The position numbers were made by a program, and so were the translations under genes. This document shows positions 52,714-61,334 of a stretch of 64,000 nucleotides of DNA, piece after piece. The DNA comes from CAYLRY01 sp964386535 (lineage in GTDB: Bacteria > Chloroflexota > Dehalococcoidia > Dehalococcoidales > UBA3254), in assembly GCA_964386535.1 (NCBI GenBank), contig CAYLRY010000003.1, positions 1-64,000 on the forward strand, written 5' to 3'. A model generated the notes under the pieces. It ran no database searches. It was not told the DNA's origin and worked only from the letters and a program-made list of their open reading frames with translations. The stretch's first letter is position 1, and every line of letters begins with the position of its first letter.

Positions 52714-53469
52714 ATGATTAAATCTCTTTCAACAAAACGGGGTGTCTGGTTCCGGTTATTTGTCGTCAGAATGACTTTGCGGAACATTATTTATATTTCG
52801 TACGCCTTGCCAGCAGAAACCTTGCAGCCGCTGGTTTCGGATGGCCTGCATCTGGCAACGATTGGTGATCAAAAGGCTTTTGTTTCACTGGTAGCTCTGC
52901 AAAGCACTTATGTGAGATTGACCGCCTTTCCTGTTTTCAGGTTTCACTATTTCCAATTCAACATCAGGACTTATGTTATCGACCCGGTTTCTGGACAACC
53001 CGCAGTTTACTTTCTTAGAAGTGGAGTGACTTCAAGATTCATATCTCTGGTTACCGGTACAATAGGGATCCCCTGGGAACATATTGAATTTAAAATCGAT
53101 TTTAACGGCTCCGGTAAAGCCCGTTCCGCACTTATCTCCGGCAATTGGGAAGGCAACTTTTCTCTTAAAGTTAAGAGTGGGGCAAATGCTATCGCGGAAC
53201 CGTCTTTATTTCAGGATTGGAAATCAACTGTGGATTTTTTAATCAGGCCTTTGATAGGGATTTCCAGCGGTAGTCGCCAGCTCATGCGTTTTACCATCCG
53301 GCATCCCGAAGTTAACCCTCAAATTTGGTCACTGGAAAATATGTACAGCCCCCTGTTCAACAGGTTAGTCCCTGTGGATTTCTCAAAAAACCTGCACAGT
53401 GTTTTCTACCTGCCTGAAACTGATTTTTCTATCTACCTGCCGCCGGAAAGAATAATTATGAAGGGGTGA
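52714..53469 (+). CDS. DUF2071 family protein
   Basis: About 251 residues, soluble. It resembles the DUF2071/YqjF group: RNIIYISYALPAETLQPLV near the start (the family loop where P-E-LQPL-P follows a beta strand), VSLVALQSTYVRLTAFPVF, and YVIDPVSGQPAVYFLRSGV. The fold is thought to be acetoacetate-decarboxylase-like, but the reaction is unknown. The ATG at 52714 was chosen over TTG at 52708. It is divergent from TIGR01777, and the next membrane-protein gene follows by nine bases, so the two are co-transcribed. Confidence 0.72.
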   Translation: MIKSLSTKRGVWFRLFVVRMTLRNIIYISYALPAETLQPLVSDGLHLATIGDQKAFVSLVALQSTYVRLTAFPVFRFHYFQFNIRTYVIDPVSGQPAVYFLRSGVTSRFISLVTGTIGIPWEHIEFKIDFNGSGKARSALISGNWEGNFSLKVKSGANAIAEPSLFQDWKSTVDFLIRPLIGISSGSRQLMRFTIRHPEVNPQIWSLENMYSPLFNRLVPVDFSKNLHSVFYLPETDFSIYLPPERIIMKG

Positions 53470-53478
53470 ATAAAAAAT

Positions 53479-53916
53479 ATGTGGATCATGGATGGCGTTC
53501 TGGCCGGACTCATCGCCGGCGTAATTATGGGATTTGTATCGCAAATCAGTTACTGCTTCGGCATCCTGAAGTCGCATCTGATCATTATCGACGGGCGGTT
53601 CGCCTTACAAAAAATGAATCGGAATGATACCGGCCTGGCTGTTTATCTGACCGGTATTGTTCTCCATCTTATCACCAGTATGGTTTTTGGTATAATCTAT
53701 GTCTTGATTGCCAGACTATTTGGCTTTGATGTCAGGAATATTACGATAATAATTATTTATTTTTTTATACTCTGGCTGGCTATGCTGTTTTTTGCTCTAC
53801 CGGTAGCCGGCCAGGGATCCATGGGAAACAAAATCCACCGCTTCGTCTGGCTTGAACAGCTTGTGCTGCATATTATTTTTGGCCTCAGCTTCTGGGGCAT
53901 TCTACAGATCATCTGA
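53479..53916 (+). CDS. Hypothetical four-helix membrane protein
   Basis: 145 residues with about four membrane helices (about residues 5-25, 55-80, 85-110 and 122-143) and short polar loops. It begins MWIMDGVLAGLIAGVIMGFV. The family is not recognised. It starts nine bases after the DUF2071 stop, so probably the same transcript. Nothing suggests a transport or catalytic residue set. Confidence 0.65.
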   Translation: MWIMDGVLAGLIAGVIMGFVSQISYCFGILKSHLIIIDGRFALQKMNRNDTGLAVYLTGIVLHLITSMVFGIIYVLIARLFGFDVRNITIIIIYFFILWLAMLFFALPVAGQGSMGNKIHRFVWLEQLVLHIIFGLSFWGILQII

Positions 53917-54244
53917 TGCAAATTTTCTGGCGAACTTTATCTGCATCAAATCTGCCCTCCAAAGTCACAGCCTTCACCTTGCTCGCCTTTACGATTCAGA
54001 CTGCTGAAAAAGAGGTCCCGGATGCCTCCGGGCGGGGGTTTGGGGGTGTCCCACAAACCAAATTGAAAAAGTCCATTTTGAGAAGTGCAGGGATAATATA
54101 ATAAAAAGAGAAGCTTAAATCACACGTGATTTCAATATACCTTTTGCGCCTGAGTCAGGGTAGAGGCTTAGGATATTTTCAAAGGTTATATTAAACACCC
54201 TGAATTTGTGAAATTATCTGAAGGAATAAGGTTTTGGCCCGGAT
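53917..54244. other. Intergenic gap with no recognised feature
   Basis: 328 bases. A G-rich run near 54035-54050 and a short 61-codon frame (53916-54101) without ribosome site are not convincing. No promoter identified. Confidence 0.3.
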
Positions 54245-54682
54245 ATGATTGAAGGTGTATCAGGTTTTATCAAAAGACAGCTTGATTCACAACTTTTTGC
54301 TGTTCTGGCAACTCAGGCAGATGGATATCCTTATACCAATTTAATAGCCTTTGCCGCAGCGGACAATCTGAGGAGCATCATCTTTGTAACTAACAGAAAT
54401 ACACGAAAATATACCAATACTATGGCCAAAAAACAGGTGGCGGTTCTGATTGACAACCGGACAAATCAGGCATCTGACCTTAATTCGGCAGTAGCTGTCA
54501 CTGCTCTGGGTGCCGTTGAGGAAGCCGCCGGGAAGGATAAAGCCTGGCTTTCGGAAGTATTCCTTGCCAGGCACCCTGGACTCAAAACTTTTCTTCAAAA
54601 TCCAGACAGCGCTCTTATGAGGATTGCCGTTTCTGATTATATTATCGCTACTTTCGAAGATACGCATCATTATTATGTTTAG
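54245..54682 (+). CDS. Pyridoxamine 5'-phosphate oxidase-like flavin-binding protein
   Basis: A 145-residue split-barrel protein. FAVLATQADGYPYTNLIAFA is the PNPOx-like opening strand pair, and FVTNRNTRKYTNTMAKKQVA contains the FMN-phosphate-contacting Arg/Lys region. Small members bind FMN, F420 or haem and act as reductases rather than true PNPOx. The selenoprotein peroxiredoxin gene starts 64 bases downstream on the same strand, suggesting a joint redox-defence role. Specific cofactor not determinable from sequence. Confidence 0.8.
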   Translation: MIEGVSGFIKRQLDSQLFAVLATQADGYPYTNLIAFAAADNLRSIIFVTNRNTRKYTNTMAKKQVAVLIDNRTNQASDLNSAVAVTALGAVEEAAGKDKAWLSEVFLARHPGLKTFLQNPDSALMRIAVSDYIIATFEDTHHYYV

Positions 54683-54746
54683 AAGTTAAATAGGTAAGGT
54701 GTACCCTCTTGATCTGTCCTTTTATTTTTTAAAGGAGTTGTGAAAC

Positions 54747-55232
54747 ATGATAAACAGGCAGCAGGCTAAAATGGCTCCGGATTTCACCGCGAAAGATAGT
54801 GCAGGGCGGACAGTACGGCTTTCAGATTTCAGGGACAAAAAAATAATCATGCTGGTTTTTAATCGCGGTTTTATTTGACCTTACTGCCGTAAACACATGG
54901 CGCAGTTGCACCAGGACTATCCAAAATTTGTTCAACGAAATACTGAGATCATTGCCGTAGGGCCTGAAGATTCAAAGTCTTTCGCCGGCTGGTGGCATGA
55001 GCACCAAATGCCGTTCATTGGTATTGCGGATCCAAAGCATGAAATTGCGAATATATATGGTCAGCAGGTTAAACTCCTTAAATTTGGACGCCTGCCGGCC
55101 AGTTTCTTGATCGATAGGAGCGGTTTGATACGATACTCGCATTTTGGTGAATCTGCCGCGGATATCCCTGAAAGCGAGGGAATTCTAAAGCTGATAGATG
55201 AATTGAACAGCGAATATAACCTCAAGGAATAA
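54747..55232 (+). CDS. Selenocysteine-containing peroxiredoxin (AhpC/TSA family, UxxC)
   Basis: 161 residues if the in-frame TGA at 54876-54878 is read as selenocysteine. The ATG at 54747 has AGGAG nine bases upstream. The frame reads MAPDFTAKDSAGRTVRLSDF, then VFNRGFI-U-PYCRKHMAQL, where Sec (residue 44) takes the place of the first Cys in the CxxC found in relatives. The rest is a normal thioredoxin fold ending PASFLIDRSGLIRYSHFGES. Coding continues unbroken after the TGA, and selA, selB and tRNA-Sec are present in the same window. Expected reaction: peroxide reduction with thiol or glutaredoxin regeneration. A naive gene finder would start it at 54897 and lose the active site. Confidence 0.88.
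54885..54902 (+). promoter_or_regulatory. Candidate bacterial SECIS hairpin
   Basis: TGCCGT (54885-54890) pairs with ATGGCG (54897-54902) including two G-U pairs, around loop AAACAC. It lies six bases past the UGA and inside the coding region, as bacterial SECIS elements do. The loop is placed a little closer to the UGA than in E. coli fdhF. Confidence 0.5.
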
Positions 55233-55726
55233 TATTCCTCAAATTGATATTTTTTTCCCTTATCGGTATTGAAATAGAATAGACCTCATCACTCGCCTGG
55301 TTAAAAAACGCAGCCGGAGGAATTCTTCTCGGTGGGAAGTCTTTTCTAATTTAAGAATGAGTAAATACGAGGCTAGTTACGATCAAAACAAATGAGTCCC
55401 TAAGCCTGTTTGAAGAGATTGGAACGTGCTTTTAACATCCTTTATGCGAATTGGTTATAACTCATGTTGTCGGCATACAATTTGCAGTTATTATGGAGCA
55501 TATGATACAATCCGTTTTGCCTGGTACATGTATATTTTCCATGGTGAGAATTTTTCATTCTGGCTTGCCGCCGGCACCACAAAGTATCAAAACGGTCGCT
55601 TTTTAAGCTCGGCCATTTGTAGCGGCACGGTATTCCATTTTATACATGATCTCTGAATTACCCGCTTGGTATTTAAAAATCCATCTGATTCAAATAAATT
55701 GGGAAAGTAAGGGCAGGAGGATATTT
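55233..55726. other. Long gap before PrpD-like gene, containing repeat copy 6
   Basis: 494 bases, AT-rich, with the repeat at 55556-55632 and a 76-codon frame (55426-55656) that overlaps the repeat and is rejected. No RNA or promoter clearly seen. Confidence 0.3.
55556..55632. repeat. Dispersed repeat, copy 6
   Basis: CATTCTGGCTTGCCGCCGGC then ACCACAAAG, and CGGCCATTTGTAGCGGCAC near the end, match 44211-44288 over almost their whole length. Confidence 0.6.
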
Positions 55727-57124
55727 ATGAGTAATACGGCAACGGAAACTCATCTCGATAAATTGATACATAACATACTGGATACAAAATACGAAGATAT
55801 ACCCTCCGGCAGCATCAGCCACGCCAAGAACCGCCTGCTCGATGCCGTCGGCTGCATGATCTGCGGGGCGAATGACATGGGGAACCCCGAACTTTTAGGT
55901 ATAGTCCGGGACTGGGGCGGTAAGCCGGAAGCCAGGATCTTCGTCCACGGAGACAAAGTGCCTGCTCCGGCAGCAGCCATGGTCAACTGCATCATGGCTC
56001 GTTCTTTCGATTTTGAACCGGTGAGCCCGGTAGCAGGAGACCAGCAGATACCGGGCCACCTCAGCGGCACTACCACCATAACAGCCCTCACCCTTGGAGA
56101 TATGCAGGCTGTCAGCGGCAGGGAACTCCTAGCCGCTCTGCTGGTAGGCGATGATACCGCCACCCGCGTACTTCTCGCAGCGAAAGGCGGCACACGCCGC
56201 GGCTTTGACCATGTGGGGCAGGCCAATTCCTTCGGGGCCACCGCCATAGCGGGAAGGCTGATGCGTTTGAGTCATGAACAGATGAAGCATGCCTTTGGCC
56301 TCATAGTAGACCACCTTGGAGGCCTCCAGCGGATGATAACTGATACTGCCGCAGGATTCAAACTTTCGCAAGGGAATGCGGCTCGTGACGCCATTTTCTG
56401 CGTCCGGCTGGCTCAGGCTGGCTGGACCGGTATTGAGGATGCACTGCTGTCTGAAGGCGGATATTACACCATGTTCACTGATGGTATTAAAAATCCTGAT
56501 CTCCTCACCAGAGACCTGGGTAAGGTTTATTACAGCGATGGGACTTTCAAACCCTATCCCTGCTGCCGTATGAACCACGCCGCAGTTGATTGTGCAGTGG
56601 ATATCGTTAATGAGCATCATGTATCCGGGGAAGATATAGAAAAAGTCATCCTGTACATGTCTCCCGGAGCCATGCGGGACGTTATCGGGCAGCCTTTCAG
56701 AATAAAAAATTCTCCCCATGCCAGCGCCGGTTTCAGCGTCCAATACAATGTAGCCAATGTCCTGTTAAGAGGCAGCTCCAGGCCGGAACATTTTACAGAG
56801 GCGGCCATACGGGATACAGCGATTAGTGACTTCATGAAGAAGGTTTTCATAGAAGGACTGAAGGAAGGTAACACGGAGAGCAGCGGGTTGAAGGTTATTA
56901 TGAGAGATGGCAGGGAATTTAACAGGTTTACCCAAATTGCCAGAGGAGATCCCCGGAATCCTTTGTCCCATAAAGAACTGCTGGCCAAGTTCTGGATGAA
57001 TATCAACTTCTCCCGGACAGTACCCCGGGAGAACGCTGAAAAAATTATTAAAATGGTGGAAGACCTGGAAAACCTGGACAGTGTGAAGAAGCTGGCGGAT
57101 CTTCTTGTAGCCCGGGTTGTCTAA
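55727..57124 (+). CDS. MmgE/PrpD family protein
   Basis: A 465-residue helical protein of the 2-methylcitrate dehydratase (PrpD/MmgE) and cis-aconitate decarboxylase superfamily: ISHAKNRLLDAVGCMICGA near the N-terminus, AAAMVNCIMARSFDFEPVSP with the conserved acidic residues, GFDHVGQANSFGATAIAGRL, and YSDGTFKPYPCCRMNHAAVD, the family P-Y/KP-CC-H region. Family reactions are dehydration or decarboxylation of tricarboxylic acids; other prp genes are not nearby, so the substrate is uncertain. ATG at 55727 with AGGAGG, spacing six. The following acyl-CoA synthetase-like gene is 199 bases on. Confidence 0.82.
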   Translation: MSNTATETHLDKLIHNILDTKYEDIPSGSISHAKNRLLDAVGCMICGANDMGNPELLGIVRDWGGKPEARIFVHGDKVPAPAAAMVNCIMARSFDFEPVSPVAGDQQIPGHLSGTTTITALTLGDMQAVSGRELLAALLVGDDTATRVLLAAKGGTRRGFDHVGQANSFGATAIAGRLMRLSHEQMKHAFGLIVDHLGGLQRMITDTAAGFKLSQGNAARDAIFCVRLAQAGWTGIEDALLSEGGYYTMFTDGIKNPDLLTRDLGKVYYSDGTFKPYPCCRMNHAAVDCAVDIVNEHHVSGEDIEKVILYMSPGAMRDVIGQPFRIKNSPHASAGFSVQYNVANVLLRGSSRPEHFTEAAIRDTAISDFMKKVFIEGLKEGNTESSGLKVIMRDGREFNRFTQIARGDPRNPLSHKELLAKFWMNINFSRTVPRENAEKIIKMVEDLENLDSVKKLADLLVARVV

Positions 57125-57323
57125 AAACCGGAAAATAAGGCTGTACATGCCGCTCTGCTTTTTGCCGGTGCGTGCGTGTTTGCAGCCAAATTGAAATTCT
57201 TTGGGTATCCGTTAAAGATGGTGAGGGCCGGCTAATTTCTTTTTTTTGCTATATTAGCCTTCTTCCGGCTTTCCGAAACACGGAAATGCCTGTATTTCAC
57301 CAGAGATCGGAGGTCTTCTTTTT

Positions 57324-58754
57324 ATGTCTGAAAATCCTGTTGACGAGGTTCTTCACCCCGGATCCATTGCTATTGTCGGCGCTACACCCGCAGGTAACTG
57401 GGGAGGCGGGGGTTTCCTGGCTGGCCTGGTAAATTTCGGCTTCAAAGGTAAAATCTACCCGGTCAATCCAAAATATAGCGAAGCCATGGGGCAGAAATTT
57501 TACCCATCCTTAATGGATGTACCGGATCAGGTAGATTACGTGATATTATGTGTTCCGGCAAAGATGGTTTTGGAAGTACTGGAACAGGTTGTTCGGAAAG
57601 GAGCCAGAACTGCCCAGCTTTTTACCGCACGCCTGGCGGAGACCGGACGCGCAGAAGGTATTGAGATAGAAAGAAAAATCCTGGAACTGTCTAAAAAATC
57701 CGGCCTGAGGTTGATCGGACCCAATTGCATGGGTATCTATTATCCCGCCGGGGGTATGTCCTTTCATGGTGATTTCCCGGCGGAAAGCGGTCCGGTGGGC
57801 CTGGTTTCGCAGAGCGGCATGTTGGCCCGTGAGATAGTTAAAACCGCACCCCTTAGAGGCATCTATTTCAGCAAGGTTTTCAGCTATGGCAATGCCATTG
57901 ACCTTAATGAAACGGATTTCCTCAGCTATTTGGCCGACGACCCGGAAACCAGAGTTATCATGTGCTATATCGAAGGCGCTAGAGACGGCCCTGGATTGTT
58001 TAAAACTCTTAAATATGCCGCTGGCCGAAAACCGGTAATTGTGTTAAAGGGAGGTAGAGGCAGGTCTGGAGCAAGAGCCACTCTCTCGCATACTGCTTCC
58101 CTGGCCGGCAGTTTCAGAATATGGGATGCCATGATCGACCAGACTGGCGCAGTCCTGGCGGATAATATTGAAGAGCTTCTCGATCTGGCGGTATCTTTCC
58201 GGTTCCTTCCCCCTATTAAGGGCATACGGGCGGGTGTGGCCGGTGGAGCCGGCGGATCAAGCGTGCTGGCTGCTGATGGATGTGAAAAAGCCGGACTTGA
58301 AGTAGTCCCGCTCTCAGATCGTTTCCGGCAGGAGTTGAAGGCCAGGGGTGTCTCTGTGTGGGACTGGTTGGGCAATCCAGCCGACCTTTCTATTCGAGAG
58401 GATGACGGTCTGTCTGCCGGCCTGGTGCTGGAATTGATGGCCGGAGACCCTGACTTTGATCTGTTGATCGCTATTATGGGCCTGCCGGGAGGGCCTCCAG
58501 GAAAGCCCGGTCTATCACCAGAAGAGATGATAAAGCAACAATACCGGCTTGAAGTCAGCCGCCGCAAGCCCTTCCTTTGCGTGGTGGCTGATAGAAGTAT
58601 CGGTATAAATGACACCGGTGATATGGAGTGGAATGGTTTATGCCGGTTGCGAACGTCCCTCATCGAGCTGGGTATCCCCTTTTATCCCACCATCAGCCGG
58701 GCTGCCGTGGCAGCCAGGAAGGTTTACGAATACTACCGGCGCTTAGATCAATAG
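57324..58754 (+). CDS. ADP-forming acyl-CoA synthetase-like CoA-binding protein (alpha-type, no ATP-grasp)
   Basis: 476 residues. The N-terminal CoA-binding domain has SIAIVGATPAGNWGGGGFL and RLIGPNCMGIYYP; the Succ-CoA ligase-like domain follows with VSQSGMLAREIV and VLKGGRGRSGARATLSHTAS (the phospho-His loop, with His in LSHT). The usual ATP-grasp domain of fused acyl-CoA synthetases is absent, so a separate beta subunit would be needed to activate acids; none is seen in the window. ATG at 57324 preceded by GGAGG with a rather long spacer. With the PrpD-like gene upstream, a role in organic-acid or CoA-ester turnover is likely but inferred. Confidence 0.82.
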   Translation: MSENPVDEVLHPGSIAIVGATPAGNWGGGGFLAGLVNFGFKGKIYPVNPKYSEAMGQKFYPSLMDVPDQVDYVILCVPAKMVLEVLEQVVRKGARTAQLFTARLAETGRAEGIEIERKILELSKKSGLRLIGPNCMGIYYPAGGMSFHGDFPAESGPVGLVSQSGMLAREIVKTAPLRGIYFSKVFSYGNAIDLNETDFLSYLADDPETRVIMCYIEGARDGPGLFKTLKYAAGRKPVIVLKGGRGRSGARATLSHTASLAGSFRIWDAMIDQTGAVLADNIEELLDLAVSFRFLPPIKGIRAGVAGGAGGSSVLAADGCEKAGLEVVPLSDRFRQELKARGVSVWDWLGNPADLSIREDDGLSAGLVLELMAGDPDFDLLIAIMGLPGGPPGKPGLSPEEMIKQQYRLEVSRRKPFLCVVADRSIGINDTGDMEWNGLCRLRTSLIELGIPFYPTISRAAVAARKVYEYYRRLDQ

Positions 58755-58802
58755 CCGTTAAAACGGCCGGTATTGACGCTTTCTCCCGGACAGACGGCAC
58801 AT

Positions 58803-60056
58803 TCACTTTAATTTTTTGTTTGACTTGATACAGGCTGTCAAAACCACGCCTGCCGCTCCCACGGCGCCACCGACCAGAAATGCCAGAGAATAGCTGCTGG
58901 TTAAATCAAATATATAGCCGGTAATCACCGGGCCGATTGATCCCCCGATGGTAAATCCGAAGCTCATTACCCCTAAAATTACCCCATGAGATCTCATGCC
59001 GAACAGCTCTGCCGTAATTGTCGATTCCATGGCTGTTGACCCGCCGATGCCCAGGCTGTAGATAATAGCAAACAAATAGAATAGTAATATTGAGGAGATA
59101 GGTATAAGCCAGAATAAAGCCGCGGATACCAGAACCAGGCTGATGATGATTACGCTGCGGTTGCCTATTTTATCAGCCGCCAGACCTAACAGGATTCCAC
59201 CCAGGCTTTGCATTCCTCCTGTAACTGCCAGAACACTGGCTGCTACCGCTGACGAAATCCCCAGGTCAGTGATGTGCGGCACCAGATGTACGTTTACCGT
59301 AAAGGTACAATAGCCGACACATACAAAGATCAGCGTGGCCATCCAGAATTGCCAGGTGCCGGCTGCTTCTTTTAGAGTCAGTCCTGCGTAAACAGGTGTG
59401 TTCCCTTTAATTGGGTTTTCAGATTGACCATAGGGCAGCAGTCCCATCTGGCTGGGATCACGCCTGAGGAATTGAGCAACAGAAATGCCGATGACCAGAA
59501 CAACCCCGCCGATGATAATATTGGACATCCGCCAGTCGTAAAGGGATATCAGCCAGTTGGATACAGGCGCAAAGGTGATGGTCCCCACCCCTATACCGGC
59601 CATCACTATGCCGGTCATCAGTCCCCGTTTTTTCACAAACCACCGGGTTATGGTGGACAAGGTGGCCACATAAACCCCGCCCATCCCCAGTCCCACAATC
59701 AGCCCGTAAAACAGGTATAGCTGCCATGAGTAATGGGTCAGAGACATCAATAAGAGTCCCAATCCCAGAAAGAAGCTGCACAGCGTTATCACCCATCTTG
59801 AACCAAACTGGTCATTCAGCCTTCCCATGTAAATCCCCCAGACGCCCTGGACGATTACGGAGAAGGTGACCGCTCCTGATATCAGAGCCCGGCTCCAGCC
59901 CAGATCAGCCTCTATGGGTTTGAAGAATACCCCGAAGCTGGTCCTGACTCCATAGGTCAGAATCATGACGATAACGGCTATAATAACAATGTAATAGCCG
60001 TAAAACCACCCGGATTCATGCCTGGAGGACGGCCTCAACTCATTACGATTCATCAT
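58803..60056 (-). CDS. MFS transporter, OFA-like (2)
   Basis: A 417-residue, twelve-helix carrier related to the 7080-8342 product: YGYYIVIIAVIVMILTYG at the start, then the loop motif GRLNDQFGSR, GLIVGLGMGGVYVAT and SLGIGGSTAMEST in the second half. Such OFA/monocarboxylate porters carry small organic acids. The ATG at 60056 opens with MMNRNEL; the second Met is an alternative. It converges with the acyl-CoA synthetase-like gene, so an acid imported here could be its substrate (positional guess). Confidence 0.82.
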   Translation of the reverse strand: MMNRNELRPSSRHESGWFYGYYIVIIAVIVMILTYGVRTSFGVFFKPIEADLGWSRALISGAVTFSVIVQGVWGIYMGRLNDQFGSRWVITLCSFFLGLGLLLMSLTHYSWQLYLFYGLIVGLGMGGVYVATLSTITRWFVKKRGLMTGIVMAGIGVGTITFAPVSNWLISLYDWRMSNIIIGGVVLVIGISVAQFLRRDPSQMGLLPYGQSENPIKGNTPVYAGLTLKEAAGTWQFWMATLIFVCVGYCTFTVNVHLVPHITDLGISSAVAASVLAVTGGMQSLGGILLGLAADKIGNRSVIIISLVLVSAALFWLIPISSILLFYLFAIIYSLGIGGSTAMESTITAELFGMRSHGVILGVMSFGFTIGGSIGPVITGYIFDLTSSYSLAFLVGGAVGAAGVVLTACIKSNKKLK

Positions 60057-60175
60057 AACACCGGCTCAATCCCTGATTATACTAAATAAACCGCATTGTA
60101 CCGCATCTCTGGTACAATTTTTTGTCCTGGCTGCCAAAAAAAATCCCGTAATTGTCATGCCTTATAGTTGTCCAC

Positions 60176-61171
60176 TTATGGTTCAGACTGCCGTCCAAGC
60201 TTCATCACACCCTCGCGCATCACGAACCGTGGGTGCTGCTGGATTTTATATAACGGCTCACCCTTGCCCTCTTCCCCCTCGGGCACCAGCGGACGGAAGC
60301 CGCGCAGGTCTTTATACTTTTTCAGCCCCTCTGCCAGCCGGCTGTAGAATTCCCTGGTGTGCTCTGCCGTTTTGTCCACAATGGACCAATCCACCTCTAT
60401 GGCTCCGGTGGGACAGAGCTGCTCGCAGTGCATGAGCGCGCAGGGACCGCAGGTCTGATGATTGATCTGCGGAGAACCGGACAAATTAATGCTCTGCGTG
60501 GGACAGTTATCCATACAGATGGTACACCTGGGATATCTGCATTTTACAGCATTCAGCCGCGGCTTCAGCCTGAGTCTGTCCTCCTGGGACCTTTCTGTAT
60601 CCCTGGTTGGGCTTTGCATCAGCCGGCCAGGCGGAGTTCCATACAGTTTATCATACTTTTCTTTTCCCGGCAGCCGTGGAATCAGCCGTTTCTCCCCAGC
60701 AGCTATCCTTTGAGTGCGTTCCACCAGCTCTTTCCCGAAATCCTCCGCCTCCTTGATGTCAATCTCATCCGGGTGGCCGTCCGTGAAATACGGCTTGGGC
60801 AGAGTAGGTATATAAGCACTGCCGTACCAGTCATTCCACCCTGCCACAGTCAGTCCCTTTTTCCTTAGCTCAGTCACTGTCCTGGCTATGTAGGCGCCCG
60901 CTATAGTGCCGTGAGTACAGAAGCTGAAACCGTATTTACCTTTTAAAGAAGGCCAGGATTTTATAAAATCCGTTATAAGGGGCGGCTCCTGGAATCCGAA
61001 TACCGGAGAACCAAGACCGATTAAATCATATTGAGGGAGTCCCCGGACATCAACTTCCTTCAAAGGGGCAATACGGCTGTCATCATCTACCTGTTGAATC
61101 CCCCGGTATATGGCCTCGGCTATGGTCTTGGTATTCCCTGTCTGTGAGTAATAAATAACAATGCTTCTCAT
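60176..61171 (-). CDS. Flavodoxin-ferredoxin two-domain protein
   Basis: About 331 residues. The N-terminal flavodoxin domain (about 1-150) starts RSIVIYYSQTGNTKTIAEA, the FMN phosphate loop TGNT, with GLGSPVFGF and FCTHGTIAGAY at the isoalloxazine loops. From about residue 215 a ferredoxin domain has CRYPRCTICMDNCP and CGPCALMHCEQLCP; spacing suggests two [4Fe-4S] clusters. This is the EFR1-like plan, moving electrons between flavin and iron-sulfur sites. The start at 61171 is taken because the flavodoxin begins there (GTG-rich upstream extension to 61228 looks non-native). The electron donor is unknown. Confidence 0.85.
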   Translation of the reverse strand: MRSIVIYYSQTGNTKTIAEAIYRGIQQVDDDSRIAPLKEVDVRGLPQYDLIGLGSPVFGFQEPPLITDFIKSWPSLKGKYGFSFCTHGTIAGAYIARTVTELRKKGLTVAGWNDWYGSAYIPTLPKPYFTDGHPDEIDIKEAEDFGKELVERTQRIAAGEKRLIPRLPGKEKYDKLYGTPPGRLMQSPTRDTERSQEDRLRLKPRLNAVKCRYPRCTICMDNCPTQSINLSGSPQINHQTCGPCALMHCEQLCPTGAIEVDWSIVDKTAEHTREFYSRLAEGLKKYKDLRGFRPLVPEGEEGKGEPLYKIQQHPRFVMREGVMKLGRQSEP

Positions 61172-61334
61172 AAAATCAACACCCTTCTTTTTTTTCTTTG
61201 TGTTTAATATTACTACTTTCCTGGCCAAATTACCTAACCCTGAAAAACCGGAGACTTAAATCCTCTTGTGTGAGCTATCACAACACCGCAGCCCTGATGT
61301 AAAATAGACCTGAATAGCTTTCAGGATAATAATC

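Noticed and set aside
53916..54101. 61-codon frame after the four-helix membrane protein gene
   Set aside because: No ribosome site, Ser/Gly-rich without motif.
55426..55656. 76-codon frame before the PrpD-like gene
   Set aside because: Overlaps repeat copy 6 and lacks a ribosome site.
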